A DNA stretch of 64,000 bases from GMQP-bins7 sp963776565 (lineage in GTDB: Bacteria > Actinomycetota > Thermoleophilia > Gaiellales > Gaiellaceae). Below the pieces are notes generated by a model that was not told where the DNA came from, did not search any database, and saw only the letters and a list, made by a program, of their open reading frames with translations. Made by a program: the position numbers and the translations under genes. The stretch is taken from contig CAVZNF010000002.1 of assembly GCA_963776565.1 (NCBI GenBank), positions 310,001 to 374,000 on the forward strand, written 5' to 3'. Of the stretch, positions 47,806 through 56,949 are shown one piece after another; positions within the stretch are counted from its first letter, which is position 1, and each line of letters starts with the position of its first letter.

Positions 47806-48092
47806 GCGACACCCCTCCGGCAAGGTCTTCGACCAGGCCTGGAGCGATGGCCAGCGCAAACACGAGACCCACGAGGATCACGAGCAGCGGACCCTGGAGC
47901 AGGTAGTCGTAGAAGCCCCTGCCCTTCGGAGTCGAGGAGGACGATCCGGTAGGGCTGAGCGACTGCCCAGACGATCCCACAGACGACCGTCACTGGACCG
48001 AGCACCTGAACGGCGAGCGCCCGCACCGGTCGCCGCTGAACACCCAGCTGCGGGTCGTCACTCGGGATGTTGGTCACGATCTCTGAGCTCAC
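47789..48092 (-). CDS. Small membrane protein, frame broken once
   Basis: About 100 residues: VLGPVTVVCGIVWAVAQPYR forms a first helix; after a shift near 47918, GFYDYLLQGPLLVILVGLVF forms a second. It ends inside the next gene, overlapping it by 17 bases. GGAGG precedes GTG 48092. It is the first gene of the unit leading to CopCD; function unknown. Confidence 0.62.
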
Positions 48093-48186
48093 CCGTGCCT
48101 CCCGCTCCGGAAGTCGTGCGACCCAGCAGCGTCGTCCGCAAGCCTCTGTTCAGAAGTCATCCGCCTCCGTCGGGCACCATCGAGGG

Positions 48187-48627
48187 GTGCACGTCCGCAT
48201 CATCGGCATCGTTGCAGTCATCGCGACGGCCGCGTCGATCGTCGTCGTCGCAGCCGCGAGTACGTCCGCAGGCGGCTTGCCCCCGTACACGAATGGCTAC
48301 GCGAAGTGGCACCGGATCAACGCCAGGCCGTTCACCAAGTGCGGCCCGCCGTGTGCCCACAGCGGCGTCAAGAACGTCTACGTGAGCAAGCGGAAGGTCG
48401 GCAGCTCTACCCGAACGGAACCGTCGTCGTAAAGACGGTCGCGCAGTCCAGGCGACAAGCCCGCGCTACCGAGCCAGGTCGCGACGATGCGCAAGCTCTC
48501 GGGGAAGTGGCGGTACGTCGAGTACGGGCTTTCAGGCTCGCGCTACGCCGTCATCGGGCAGGGGTCGTTCTGCCAGAGCTGCCATGCGCGGGCGCGCGCG
48601 AACGACTACGTGTTCACGAAGCGGTAG
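48187..48627 (+). CDS. Cytochrome P460-like secreted haem protein, frame broken
   Basis: A signal peptide (RIIGIVAVIATAASIVVVAA) is followed by LPPYTNGYAKWHRINARPFT, typical of P460-type domains. After frame changes near 48402 and 48448 it reads QVATMRKLSGKWRYVEYGLS and ends GSFCQSCHARARANDYVFTK, with the CxxCH haem c site close to the C-terminus. Length is about 146 residues. P460 family members oxidise hydroxylamine or bind NO; many are uncharacterised. It is divergent from the copper operon. Confidence 0.72.
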
Positions 48628-48642
48628 CCGTCCGCGCGGGTG

Positions 48643-48802
48643 CTACGCAGTTGCGCGCCGCTTGCGCTGCCAGGTCAAGAAGAGGGCGCCCACTCCGCCG
48701 ATCAGGCAGATGGTCGCCGAGGATCCAGACGACGAGCCCGCCCATGATCAGGAAGATGATGCCCGCGACGATCAGACCCAGCCCGATGATGTTGACTGCC
48801 AT
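48643..48802 (-). CDS. Small two-helix membrane protein, frame broken once
   Basis: Starts AVNIIGLGLIVAGIIFLIMG and continues GGLVVWILG; after a shift near 48715 it reads ICLIGGVGALFLTWQRKRRA to the stop, giving about 53 residues. It resembles the next upstream protein in its first 15 residues, so the two are probably paralogues. Function unknown. Confidence 0.5.
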
Positions 48803-49025
48803 GGCAGCTCCATTCGACGGCGTCTCGCTGTTTCCTGGGCGCTCGACGGGACGGCTCTCAGGCCGTCCGCGTACTTCTTGCGCCGGTACGTCATCCAGAG
48901 CGCGATGATCCCGCCGATGATCATGATCAGGCCGATGATGATCCCGACGAAGTTCAGGAAGTACGCGAAGAGGATCCCGGCGACGAGAGGCCGAGGCCGA
49001 CGATGTTGACAGGCCAGTTTTCCAT
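48772..49025 (-). CDS. Small membrane protein, paralogue of its neighbour
   Basis: Starts MENWPVNIVGLGL; after a shift near 48988 it reads AGILFAYFLNFVGIIIGLIM, then IIGGIIALWMTYRRKKYADG and a basic tail. Length is about 84 residues. The N(I/W)...N-I-(I/V)-G-L-G-L start is shared with the downstream gene. The 3' end is uncertain because it overlaps that gene. Function unknown. Confidence 0.5.
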
Positions 49026-49063
49026 GGCCGCATCTTCGTGCGGAACGCTCCGGTCCTCGTCCC

Positions 49064-50247
49064 CTATTCGGCGTCTTCACTGCGTACTCGAAGGCCGCGA
49101 TCGCGCGCTCGAGGTGCTCTCGCTCGAGCGCCGCCGACATCTGAACGCGAACCCGGGCTGTCCCCTCCGGAACGACCGGGAAGCCGAAGCCCGTCACGAA
49201 GACGCCCTCGTCGAGGAGTCGCGCCGAGAGCGCCATCGCCTCGGAGGTCTCGCCGATGATGATCGGGACGATCGCCGCCTCGCCGTCGAGCGGCGCATAG
49301 CCGGCCTCGGTGAGCAGCTCACGGAAGACCCGCGTGTTCTCGCGCAGTCGCGCGAGGAGCTCGGGCTGCTCGAGCATGAGCTCGATCGAGCGGAGCGCGC
49401 TGCACGCCACGGTCGGCGGAAGCGCGTTCGAGAAGAGCTGCGGGCGCGAGCGCTGCGCGAGGACGTCGCAGACCTCTTCCGACGCCGCGACGTAGCCACC
49501 CGCAGCGCCGCCGAGCGCCTTGCCGAGCGTCCCGGTGATGACGTCGACCTCGCCGAGGAGGCCGAAGTGCTCGACCGTCCCGCGCCCCGTCTCGCCGAGC
49601 ACGCCGACGCCGTGCGAGTCGTCGACGATCACGACCGCGTCGAACTCGCGCGCGAGCTCGACGATCTCCGGGAGCTTCGCGAGATCGCCTTCCATCGAGA
49701 ACACGCCGTCGGTGACGATCAGCTTGCGTGCGTCACGTGGAGCGGCCGCGAGCCCGTCGCGCAGCGCGCCCATGTCCGAGTGCGGGTAGATGACCTTCGA
49801 CGCCGGCCGTGAGAGCCGGATCGCGTCGATGAGGCTCGCGTGGTTGAGCGCGTCGGTGAGGATCACCGTGGTGTCGTCCGTGAGGCTGGGGATGCACGCC
49901 TCGTTCGCGTTCCAGCAGGAGACGTACGTGAGCGCCGCCTCGGTCCCGGAGAGATCCGCGAGCGCGCGCTCGAGCGCCAGGTGCGGCTCGAACGTCCCGC
50001 AGATGAACCGCACGGACGCCGTTCCGGCCCCGTAGCGCTCCAGACCCTCGATGCCCGCTCGCACGACCTCCGGGTGACCGGCGAGCCCGAGGTAGTTGTT
50101 CGACGAGAGCACGATCACCTCGCCGCGTCCTTCCATATGCACGACCGGCCCCTGGGCCGACTCGAGGGTCAGGAAGCGCTTGTACGTGCGTGCGTCGCGA
50201 AGCGCGTCCAGCTCCGCGCCGAGCTGCTGGTCGAGGGTCGAGGTCAC
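49064..50247 (-). CDS. kbl: 2-amino-3-ketobutyrate CoA ligase
   Basis: A PLP enzyme of the alpha-oxoamine synthase family, about 394 residues. It has YLGLAGHPEVVRAGIEGLER, YVSCWNANEACIPSLTDDTT, IVDDSHGVGVLGETGRGT, and the Schiff-base lysine in ITGTLGKALGGAAGGYV. The frame continues past the expected end, but a one-base correction in CCGAATAG gives a stop at 49064-49066, the normal length. The GTG start overlaps the tdh stop by GTGA. With Tdh it converts threonine to glycine and acetyl-CoA; coupling to tdh rules against 8-amino-7-oxononanoate synthase. Confidence 0.9.
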
Positions 50248-51302
50248 GGCGTTGCTCCGTTCGGTCGCAGGACGATCTTGCAGGCCTCACCCGACTCGAG
50301 CAGCGCGAACGCCTCCTCGTAGCGTTCGAGCGGAAGCTCGGCCGTGATGAGCGGGCGCAGGTCGACGACGCCGTGCTCGAGGAGCCAGCGCGTCGTGTAC
50401 CACGTCTCCCAGATCTCGCGGCCGTTGACCGCGGTCACGGTGAGGTTCTTGAAGATCAGCGACTCGGCGATGTCGATCGTCGCCGGCCGAGCCGGAATCC
50501 CGAAGAGGACGAGGTTGCCGCCGTGCCGGACGATGCCGAACGCGTCCTGGATCGCTCGCAGCGCGCCGGACATCTCGAACACGACGCCGACCCCCACTCC
50601 TTCGTTCTGCTCGACGAACCATGCCGGGACGTCCTCGACCTCGTCGACGTTGACGACCGCATCGGCGCCGAGCGTCCGCGCGAGCTCCATCCGGAACGGA
50701 ACGTGATCCGAGGCGAAGAGCCGCCCCGAGCCGAACGCCTTCGCGATCGCGATCGTGAAGAGGCCGACAGGCCCGCAGCCGAGGACGGCGACGGCCCGCC
50801 CGGCGAGATCCTGCGTCGACGTCGCGAAGACGGCGTTCCCGAACGGCTCCTGCAGGCACGCGATCTCGGGCGGGAGCTTCGAGCGATCGTTGCGCCACAC
50901 GACCGAGGCCGGAATGGCGACGTAGTCGGCGAAGCCTCCGTCCCGATCGACGCCGAGGATCTGCGTCTGCTCGCACATGTGCGCCTTCCCGGTCCGGCAG
51001 TGGAAGCAGACGCCGCACGTGACGTGGCTCTCCGCCGAGACGTAGTCGCCCTCCTGGACGTCGCGGACCGCACTCCCGACCGCGACCACCGTTCCGCACA
51101 GCTCATGCCCGAGCGTGAGTGGCGGCGTCACGCGCTCCGACGACCACTGGTCCCAGCGCGCGATGTGCAGATCGGTGCCGCAGATGGAGGCCGCCTCGAT
51201 CCGGACGAGAACCTCGTCCGGCCCGGGTGTCGGTACGGGGACCTCGTCGAGCTCGAGGCCTGGCGCTGACGCTCGCTTGCGGATGGCCCGCATCGTCTCC
51301 AC
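50244..51302 (-). CDS. tdh: L-threonine 3-dehydrogenase
   Basis: An intact zinc-dependent medium-chain dehydrogenase. Catalytic zinc site: ASICGTDLHIARWDQW and LGHELCGTVVAVG. Structural zinc cysteines: HVTCGVCFHCRTGKAHMCEQ. NAD-binding motif: AVLGCGPVGLFTIAIA. It oxidises threonine to 2-amino-3-ketobutyrate, the substrate of the overlapping kbl gene. The start may be GTG 51302 or the ATG nine bases inside. Glycine from this route would feed the one-carbon pool. Confidence 0.93.
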   Translation of the reverse strand: METMRAIRKRASAPGLELDEVPVPTPGPDEVLVRIEAASICGTDLHIARWDQWSSERVTPPLTLGHELCGTVVAVGSAVRDVQEGDYVSAESHVTCGVCFHCRTGKAHMCEQTQILGVDRDGGFADYVAIPASVVWRNDRSKLPPEIACLQEPFGNAVFATSTQDLAGRAVAVLGCGPVGLFTIAIAKAFGSGRLFASDHVPFRMELARTLGADAVVNVDEVEDVPAWFVEQNEGVGVGVVFEMSGALRAIQDAFGIVRHGGNLVLFGIPARPATIDIAESLIFKNLTVTAVNGREIWETWYTTRWLLEHGVVDLRPLITAELPLERYEEAFALLESGEACKIVLRPNGATP

Positions 51303-51363
51303 GGCCGAGCGATCTTGCCACGACGGTCACTCCGAGCGAGCGAGGAGCCGCCGGAAGCGACGG

Positions 51364-52438
51364 TCAGCGAACGACGACCGGCGTGCCGACGTCGACGAAG
51401 CGATACACACGATCGGCTTCGCCGTCGGGCAGCCGGACGCACCCGTGCGAGGCCGGGTACGACGGAACGTCCGGCGACTGGTGCATCGCGATGCCGCCGC
51501 GGAAGTAGGCCGCGTACGGCATCCACACCTTGAACGGCACCGACCACGAGTACAGCGACTTCGCGTAGACATGGAACTCGCCCGACGGAGTGCGGCCGAG
51601 GGAGCCCGTCGACGTGTGGACGGCGCGGACGACCTCACCGTCTTCGGCCATGAGCACCACTCCGAGGTCGCGGTAGATCTCGACACGCTTCCCAGGCCGG
51701 CGGGCCGCGGGTCGCGGGGGCGACGCGCGAAACAGCTCGACCTGCGTCTGGCCCGTCACCGTGCCCGTCCGATCCAGCCTCTCCCAGCCCTGGAACGCGA
51801 GGAGCGCCTGCTCGGTGAGGTAGTTCGTCGAGCCGGAGACGTCGGCGCGGTCGAGGTAGCCGAGAGCCTCGAGACGGAGCTGGACGCCGCGAACGGCGTA
51901 CGGGTAGTCGTTCTCGCCGGTCTCGGCGCGCCAGGCACCTGGACGCACGCCGAGGCGCACTGTCGTCACGTATCTGCCTTCGGCCGCCAGAGCGACGACG
52001 TCCTGGTCGCCGAGCGGAGCCAGTGTCGCGGCGATCTGCCAGAGCCGCATCCGCTTCGTCTCGGCAGAGCCGGACCCGAGCGTCGAGCGCGAGAAGCTCG
52101 CGAACCAGGTCTCGTCGTCGGAGCGGAGCGAGCGCAGGCGCGCGGCGTCGGGCAGCGCGGTTCGGATGCCCTTGCGGCGTTCGGCCCGCGTCGGGCCTTG
52201 CGTGAGCTCGCGGAGCGCAGCCTCGGCCGGACGTCATTCGCTTCGGGACCGTTCGCTCCACGCGGACGACCCAGCCGTTCTTCACGAACGCGACCTCGAC
52301 GGTCTTCGGCGTCGGCCGGACGCTGGCGAGGGCGCGCGTCGGAGCGGTGACGGCAGCGTGCGGAGCCGAGGTCGACTGGAGGTCGACGGCGAGCAGGCCC
52401 GCGAACGCGAAGACGAGAACGACGAACGAGATGCGCAT
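51364..52438 (-). CDS. L,D-transpeptidase with peptidoglycan-binding domain, frame broken once
   Basis: The signal peptide RISFVVLVFAFAGLLAVDL is followed by a domain with FVKNGWVVRVERTVPKR. After a shift near 52220 come MRLWQIAATLAPLGDQDVVA, a peptidoglycan-binding module (VRGVQLRLEALGYLDRADVS) and a YkuD domain ending IAMHQSPDVPSYPASHGCVR with the catalytic His-Gly-Cys-Val-Arg. The enzyme forms 3-3 crosslinks in the cell wall outside the membrane. Length is about 357 residues. Confidence 0.85.
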
Positions 52439-52468
52439 GGTCGGGCTGAATCCGTTCGCCGTCTCGCG

Positions 52469-52474
52469 CAAGAT
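52469..52474 (+). promoter_or_regulatory. -10 element CAAGAT
   Basis: CAAGAT stands exactly six bases before the ATG at 52481 of the truncated winged-helix gene, matching the leaderless spacing seen elsewhere in the window. Confidence 0.35.
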
Positions 52475-52480
52475 GCCTGC

Positions 52481-52792
52481 ATGCCGGTGCGCACGCTCAC
52501 GCTCCGCGAGCTGAATCGGGCGACGCTCGCTCGCCAGCTACTGCTACGCCGGCATCGGCTCTCCGCGACGCAGGCCGTCGAGCGCGTCGCGGGTCTGCAG
52601 GCGCAGTGGAGCCCGTCGCCGTACGTCGGGCTCTGGACACGCCTCGACGGCTTCGAGCCTCGCGCTCTCGACCGTGCGCTCCTGACCGGGCGAGTGGTGA
52701 AGGCGACGCTGATGCGACTGACCGTGCATATCGTGTCGAGAGCGGATTCCCGATTGGAGGCGTTCGTCGACGCAGCCGGGAGCTCCCGCTGA
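52481..52792 (+). pseudogene. Truncated winged-helix (HTH_42/AlkZ-like) N-terminus
   Basis: 103 residues starting TLTLRELNRATLARQLLLRR, continuing RVAGLQAQWSPSPYVGLWTR and VVKATLMRLTVHIVSRADSR, the usual beginning of HTH_42 proteins (DNA glycosylase AlkZ relatives), which run to 350-400 residues. It then stops and an aldo/keto reductase begins at once. The missing two thirds are not found in other frames, so a deletion in the genome or a mis-join is likely. Confidence 0.6.
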
Positions 52793-54490
52793 GCTGGCTC
52801 GACCCAGGCGAGCTTCGGGTCGGCCTCGGCTGCATGCGCCTCTCGACCGACGCCGATCGCGACGAGGAACGCGCGCTCGCGACGATCGTCGCCGCTGCTG
52901 AGAGCGGGCATCACCGTGTTCGACACGGCCCGTGCGTACGGGGACAACGAGCAGCTCCTCGCCCGCACGCTGCGGAGCGCCGATGCGACGACGGCGCGCA
53001 TCGTGACGAAGGGCGGCATGACGCGGCCGGGCGGAGCATGGGTGCCGGACGGCAGAGCACGCTCGATACGAGCCGACTGCGAGGCGAGCCTCGAGGCGCT
53101 CGACGGCCTGCCGATCGACGCCTACCTCCTCCATGCGCCCGACCCGCGAACGCCGTGGCGGACATCCGTGCGAACGCTCGCGAAGCTCGTCGACGAGGGA
53201 CTCGTCGCGCGTGTCGGTGTGTGCAACGTCAATCGCGCGCAGCTGGACGAGGCCCTCGAGCTCGCCCCGATCTCGGTCGTGCAGGTCGCGCTCAGCATCC
53301 TCGACGACACGGCTCTTCGCGGCGGGATCGTCGAGCGCTGTGCGGATGCCGGGATCACGCTGATCGCGCATTCGCCGCTGGGCGGTCCACGCCGTGTCGG
53401 CCGACTCGCACGCGAGAAGCCACTCGCCGCGATCGCGCACGAGCGTGGTGTCTCCCCCGCCGAGCTCGCGCTCGCCTGGCTCCTCGATCTCGCGCCGAAC
53501 ATCGTCGCGATACCCGGGGCTCGACGACCGGAGACGGCTCGCTCGTCTGCTCGCGCCGCGTCCATGCGCCTCGACGAACACGAACGCGCACGGCTCGGTC
53601 GAGCCCGCCGCCCGCGCCCGCTCCGCGGCGCCGGCAAGGGTGACGTCGTCATCGTGATGGGGCCGCCGGGAGCCGGAAAGTCACGCGTCGCCGAGGACTA
53701 CGTGGCGCGTGGCTACCTCAGGCTCAACCGCGACGCGCGGGGCGGGACGCTGCGGGAGCTCGCCGACGCGTTGGACGAGGCGTTGAGACACCGGGCACGC
53801 GAAGTCGTCCTCGACAACACCTACCTCACGCGCGCCTCGCGCAGTTACGTCGTCGAGACGAGTGCCCGCAACGGCGTCGCTGCGCGCTGCATTTGGCTCG
53901 ATACACCGCTCGCGCAGGCACAGGTCAACATGGTGGAACGCCTGCTCGACCGATTCGGCGGGCTCCCGGAGCCGGAGGAGCTGAGGAAGGCCGCGCGCTC
54001 CGAGCCGGGACTCCTCGCACCGACGCAGCAGATGCGAGCGTTCCGCGAGCTCGAGCCGCCGACCGACGACGAGGGCTTCGCGAGCGTGGAGCGCATTTTG
54101 TTCGCGCGTGTGCCGCATCCGGATCGGCTCGCGGCAGGCGTGTTCGTGGCTGCTGTCGAGGATCGCACGCCCGAGTGGGAGCGAGCGCTCGCATCGGCCG
54201 AACCCGCGGCGCCGCACCTCGTCTTCGACTGGAGCCCCGACGGCGCATCCGCCCGGCTCGAAGCTACCGGCGGCGCCGTTGCAGGGATCGTGTCCGGAGC
54301 CGTGGAAGCGGCGCTCTGCCCGCACCCTGCCGGACCGCCGACCTGTTGGTGCCGACCGCCACTCCCCGGTCTCGTGCTCGAGTTCGCGCGACGGCACGCG
54401 GTCGACCCGGCGCGCTCGCTCGTCATCGGCGCGAGCCCGGCGCACGCAACCCTCGCGAAGACGCTCGGCGCCCGATCTCAGCTCCTCTAG
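52789..54490 (+). CDS. Aldo/keto reductase fused to P-loop kinase and HAD-like domain, frame broken once
   Basis: Residues ~1-285 are an aldo/keto reductase (LRVGLGCMRLSTDADRDE; after a shift at GGG near 52903, ITVFDTARAYGDNEQLLA; VGVCNVNRAQLDEAL). A P-loop follows (VIVMGPPGAGKSRVAEDYVA) with LVLDNTYLTRASRSYVVET-type kinase features, resembling polynucleotide-kinase-like enzymes. The C-terminal ~130 residues resemble a HAD/GmhB phosphatase (CPHPAGPPTCWCRPPLPGL) but lack a clear DxD nucleophile. In-frame CTG 52789 overlaps the preceding TGA; no ATG or GTG precedes the reductase homology closely. The combined function is unknown. Confidence 0.8.
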
Positions 54491-55392
54491 CGGCTCTCTG
54501 GAATCGGCTCCTGAGCCGAGACGCGCGGAGCCATCACGCACGCGGTGCCAACGGCGGCGACCAGCACCCAAGGGAGGTCTTTCTCCCATCGACCGAGCGA
54601 CGTGAGATCGAGCGACACGAAGCCCCACGTGATCAGCGCGTATCCGACCCCGATCCGGATCGCCTCGTTCACCGGCCGCAGCACGCCCCCTGCGCTCGCG
54701 TTGCCGTGCACGAGCGAGGCGACGAGAGCGCCGAAGACGAACGTGAGCGTGCCGACGACGCAGTCGAGCACGTAGTGATTTCCCGTGCCCACGATGACGA
54801 CGAACACGAGCGCCGGGTACGCGAGCGTCGCCCGCGCGAGCCACGACCGTGGGAAGAGCCAGATCGACGTCGCGGCCACGAACACGGCGAAGCCGAAGTG
54901 CTGACTCGCCGCCGCGGCGGTCGTGTTGTGGAACACCGCGCCGCTCGCCGTCAGCTCCGCGTCGGTCGGCGGCCCGCCGAGGCCGAGCTCCGGCAGCCAG
55001 TGCGGCGGCGCCAACGGATAGAGGCCGATCACGAAGATCGCGGGTAGGAACGATACGACGAAGGTCGTGCGAATCCGCGGGTAGCGATCGGGAGCGAGCA
55101 CGCGAAACGCAGCCATGAAGCCGAAGAGCACGGGAAGGTGGACGTTCGTATAGAGCCAGGCTAGGGCGGTCTCGAGCGCCGAGCCGGCGGCGACCCCCAC
55201 GAGCCACGGCTCGACGTCGAGCCGCAGGGCCTCCTCCAGGCCGACGACGGAGCGCGCGTGCGCGAGCGACACGCCGACGCTGCCTTCGATCGGAATGCGC
55301 GCCGCCTGCCAGGCAATCAGGACGAGGGCAACGAGCGCCAGCTCCGCCTCGACCGAGTAACACCGCCGCACCGCACGCCACATCGATTCCAT
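54487..55392 (-). CDS. PAP2-superfamily membrane protein
   Basis: About 301 residues with five or six hydrophobic helices. Phosphatase-like motifs are AAAASQHFGFAVFVAATSIW and GTGNHYVLDCVVGTLTFVFG, the S-x-H and N-H-Y-x-x-D patterns of the inositolphosphotransferase (AUR1-like) branch. It probably acts on a lipid phosphate or transfers phospho-inositol. ATG 55392 is chosen; GTG 55434 in the same frame would add 14 residues. The stop forms CTAG with the convergent reductase-kinase gene. Confidence 0.82.
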   Translation of the reverse strand: MESMWRAVRRCYSVEAELALVALVLIAWQAARIPIEGSVGVSLAHARSVVGLEEALRLDVEPWLVGVAAGSALETALAWLYTNVHLPVLFGFMAAFRVLAPDRYPRIRTTFVVSFLPAIFVIGLYPLAPPHWLPELGLGGPPTDAELTASGAVFHNTTAAAASQHFGFAVFVAATSIWLFPRSWLARATLAYPALVFVVIVGTGNHYVLDCVVGTLTFVFGALVASLVHGNASAGGVLRPVNEAIRIGVGYALITWGFVSLDLTSLGRWEKDLPWVLVAAVGTACVMAPRVSAQEPIPESR

Positions 55393-55479
55393 CGCGTGGA
55401 GATACCACCATATTTTGCGTTTCTCACGCGGCACTTCGTTGATCCCGCCCGGTTCGCGGTGCTTCTCTCCCCGAGTGGG

Positions 55480-55509
55480 ACGAAGGGCCCGCTCGCGCGG
55501 GCCCTTCGT
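55480..55509. terminator. 13-bp perfect hairpin with TCGC loop
   Basis: ACGAAGGGCCCGC and its exact complement flank a four-base loop. It lies 21 bases beyond the end of the subtilase remnant (minus strand) and before the PAP2 gene. CTTTCG follows on the plus strand. It is a strong bidirectional terminator candidate. Confidence 0.75.
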
Positions 55510-55530
55510 CTTTCGACAGGTTGCTTCGAC

Positions 55531-55836
55531 CTATGGCGTCGCCGCGAGGGCCGCCTGCGCGTTCACGAGGCCCCACCCGTACGTCGTGTCGTAGTTCGGG
55601 ACGCCGAGGTTGGTCGCCGTCCGCTCGAGGATCGTCTCGACCTGGTCGGGCGTGAGCTTCGGGTTCTTCCCGAAGACCAGCGCTGCGACGCCCGAGACAT
55701 GCGGCGTCGCCATCGACGTACCGCTGAGGAAGTTCCAGGCCATGGCGATGTTGAACACCGTCGCGGTGGCGGGCGCCGCCGCGGCAAGGGCCTCACCGCC
55801 GATCTGCGAGAGCGAGACCGCCGGGATCCACGGCCC
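55531..55836 (-). pseudogene. C-terminal remnant of a subtilisin-like protease
   Basis: The last ~100 residues of an S8 protease: WIPAVSLSQIGGEALAAAAP, then WNFLSGTSMATPHVSGVAAL with the catalytic Ser, then NYDTTYGWGLVNAQAALAAT to the stop. The Asp and His of the triad and any signal peptide are missing. Upstream the frame meets a TGA and then a terminator hairpin. The only usable start is GTG 55758, giving 75 residues. It looks like a decayed or rearranged gene boxed between two hairpins. Confidence 0.65.
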
Positions 55837-55838
55837 TC

Positions 55839-55870
55839 AGCGAGAGGCCCGCGGTCGCGGGCCTCTCGCT
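55839..55870. terminator. 14-bp perfect hairpin, T-rich flank on plus strand
   Basis: AGCGAGAGGCCCGC and its complement flank the loop GGTC, followed on the plus strand by CGTTTTGTTCTTT. It lies 27 bases past the stop of the CHRD gene on the minus strand and should end that transcript; the T-run favours function in the plus direction too. Confidence 0.75.
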
Positions 55871-55897
55871 CGTTTTGTTCTTTCCGACGAGGTCAGT

Positions 55898-56731
55898 TCA
55901 CGAGATCGTGAGCGGGACGGCGCGGATCTGCCCCCTGATCTCGCCGCCTGGGTTCTTCGGCGTATGGACGTTCACGTAGCCGCGTCCCGCCTGGAGCGCA
56001 GCCAGCGTGGCCGCCGTCAGGTTCGCGGTGCCGCGCTGTCCGTTTCGGCAAGGACCGCACAGCGCCACCAAGACCGGGCCGGCTCTGCCGATGCGTCCGA
56101 CGTGGATGTGCGCTGCGATCGCGCGACCGGTCAGCCTTGAGAACCGGAGCCGCCACGCGATCGTCCCCGTCGTCCCGACCTTCGCGAGCGTGGCCGTGAA
56201 GCTGCCGGTCGCACGCTTGACGTTGCCCTTCGGCTTCGGGACCTCCTGCCGCGACGACAGGGCCGTCGAGATGGTCGCGCTCGTATCCAGCTGGCCGCGA
56301 ATCTCGCCCCCTGGGTTCGTCGGCGTGTGCACGTTGACATACGCGGTGCCCGCCTGGATGGCTTCGAGCGCAGCCTGGGTCAATGCGCCGGTCCCGCTCG
56401 CCGGGCTCGTGCACGGCCCGCACAGGGCCAGTACGACCGGCCCGGGCGATCCCACCGCGCCGGTGTGGATGTGCGCGGCGATCGCGTTCGCGGTGAGGCC
56501 GTTGAAGGACATCTGCCACGAGATGGATGCTCCCGTCTCCGACTTGGTGACAGTCGCGGAGAACGTGCCTCTTGCGTCCGACACCGCGCCGGTGGGCGAC
56601 GGCACCTCCTGGGCGGCGTTCATCACGGTCCGGATCTGGATGTCCGTGGCCTGCGGTCTTGCGGACGCGCCGACGGTGGCGACGAGCGCGCCTGCGAGCG
56701 CGAGAGCCGGGATGACTGCACGAGTTCTCAT
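55898..56731 (-). CDS. Secreted protein with two CHRD domains
   Basis: A 277-residue protein. Signal peptide: VIPALALAGALVATVGASA. Two CHRD repeats follow, near residues 30-145 and 150-270. Each has the pattern AIAAHIHTGAVGSPGPVVLA / AIAAHIHVGRIGRAGPVLVA, a C-G-P-C pair, and VNVHTPTNPGGEIRGQL / VNVHTPKNPGGEIRGQI. CHRD domains are extracellular beta modules of unclear function. AAGGAGG ahead of ATG 56731 fixes the start. The gene is intact and followed by a terminator. Confidence 0.9.
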   Translation of the reverse strand: MRTRAVIPALALAGALVATVGASARPQATDIQIRTVMNAAQEVPSPTGAVSDARGTFSATVTKSETGASISWQMSFNGLTANAIAAHIHTGAVGSPGPVVLALCGPCTSPASGTGALTQAALEAIQAGTAYVNVHTPTNPGGEIRGQLDTSATISTALSSRQEVPKPKGNVKRATGSFTATLAKVGTTGTIAWRLRFSRLTGRAIAAHIHVGRIGRAGPVLVALCGPCRNGQRGTANLTAATLAALQAGRGYVNVHTPKNPGGEIRGQIRAVPLTIS

Positions 56732-56852
56732 GAACCCCTCCTTCCGAGCGTCTGTAACTCCTCTATGGAGAGGCACTACGCGCGTACCGGTATGGCGGAT
56801 TGGAGATGCGTTGGGCTGCAGCTGACGCGCTCTGAATGAGGCCAGCAAACAG

Positions 56853-56925
56853 AGCCGACGCCCGGACTCGAACCGGGGACCCCTTCATTACGAGTGAAGT
56901 GCTCTACCAGCTGAGCTACGTCGGC
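56853..56925 (-). tRNA. tRNA-Thr (anticodon CGT)
   Basis: On the minus strand a full cloverleaf is present: acceptor GCCGACG paired with CGTCGGC, D-arm GCTC/GAGC, anticodon stem CTTCA/TGAAG with loop CTCGTAA, and T-arm CCCGG-TTCGAGT-CCGGG. Length is 73 bases without an encoded CCA. The anticodon CGT reads ACG codons. It lies between holB and the CHRD gene. Confidence 0.95.
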
Positions 56926-56949
56926 GAAGACGGATGAGTGTAGCCAGGG

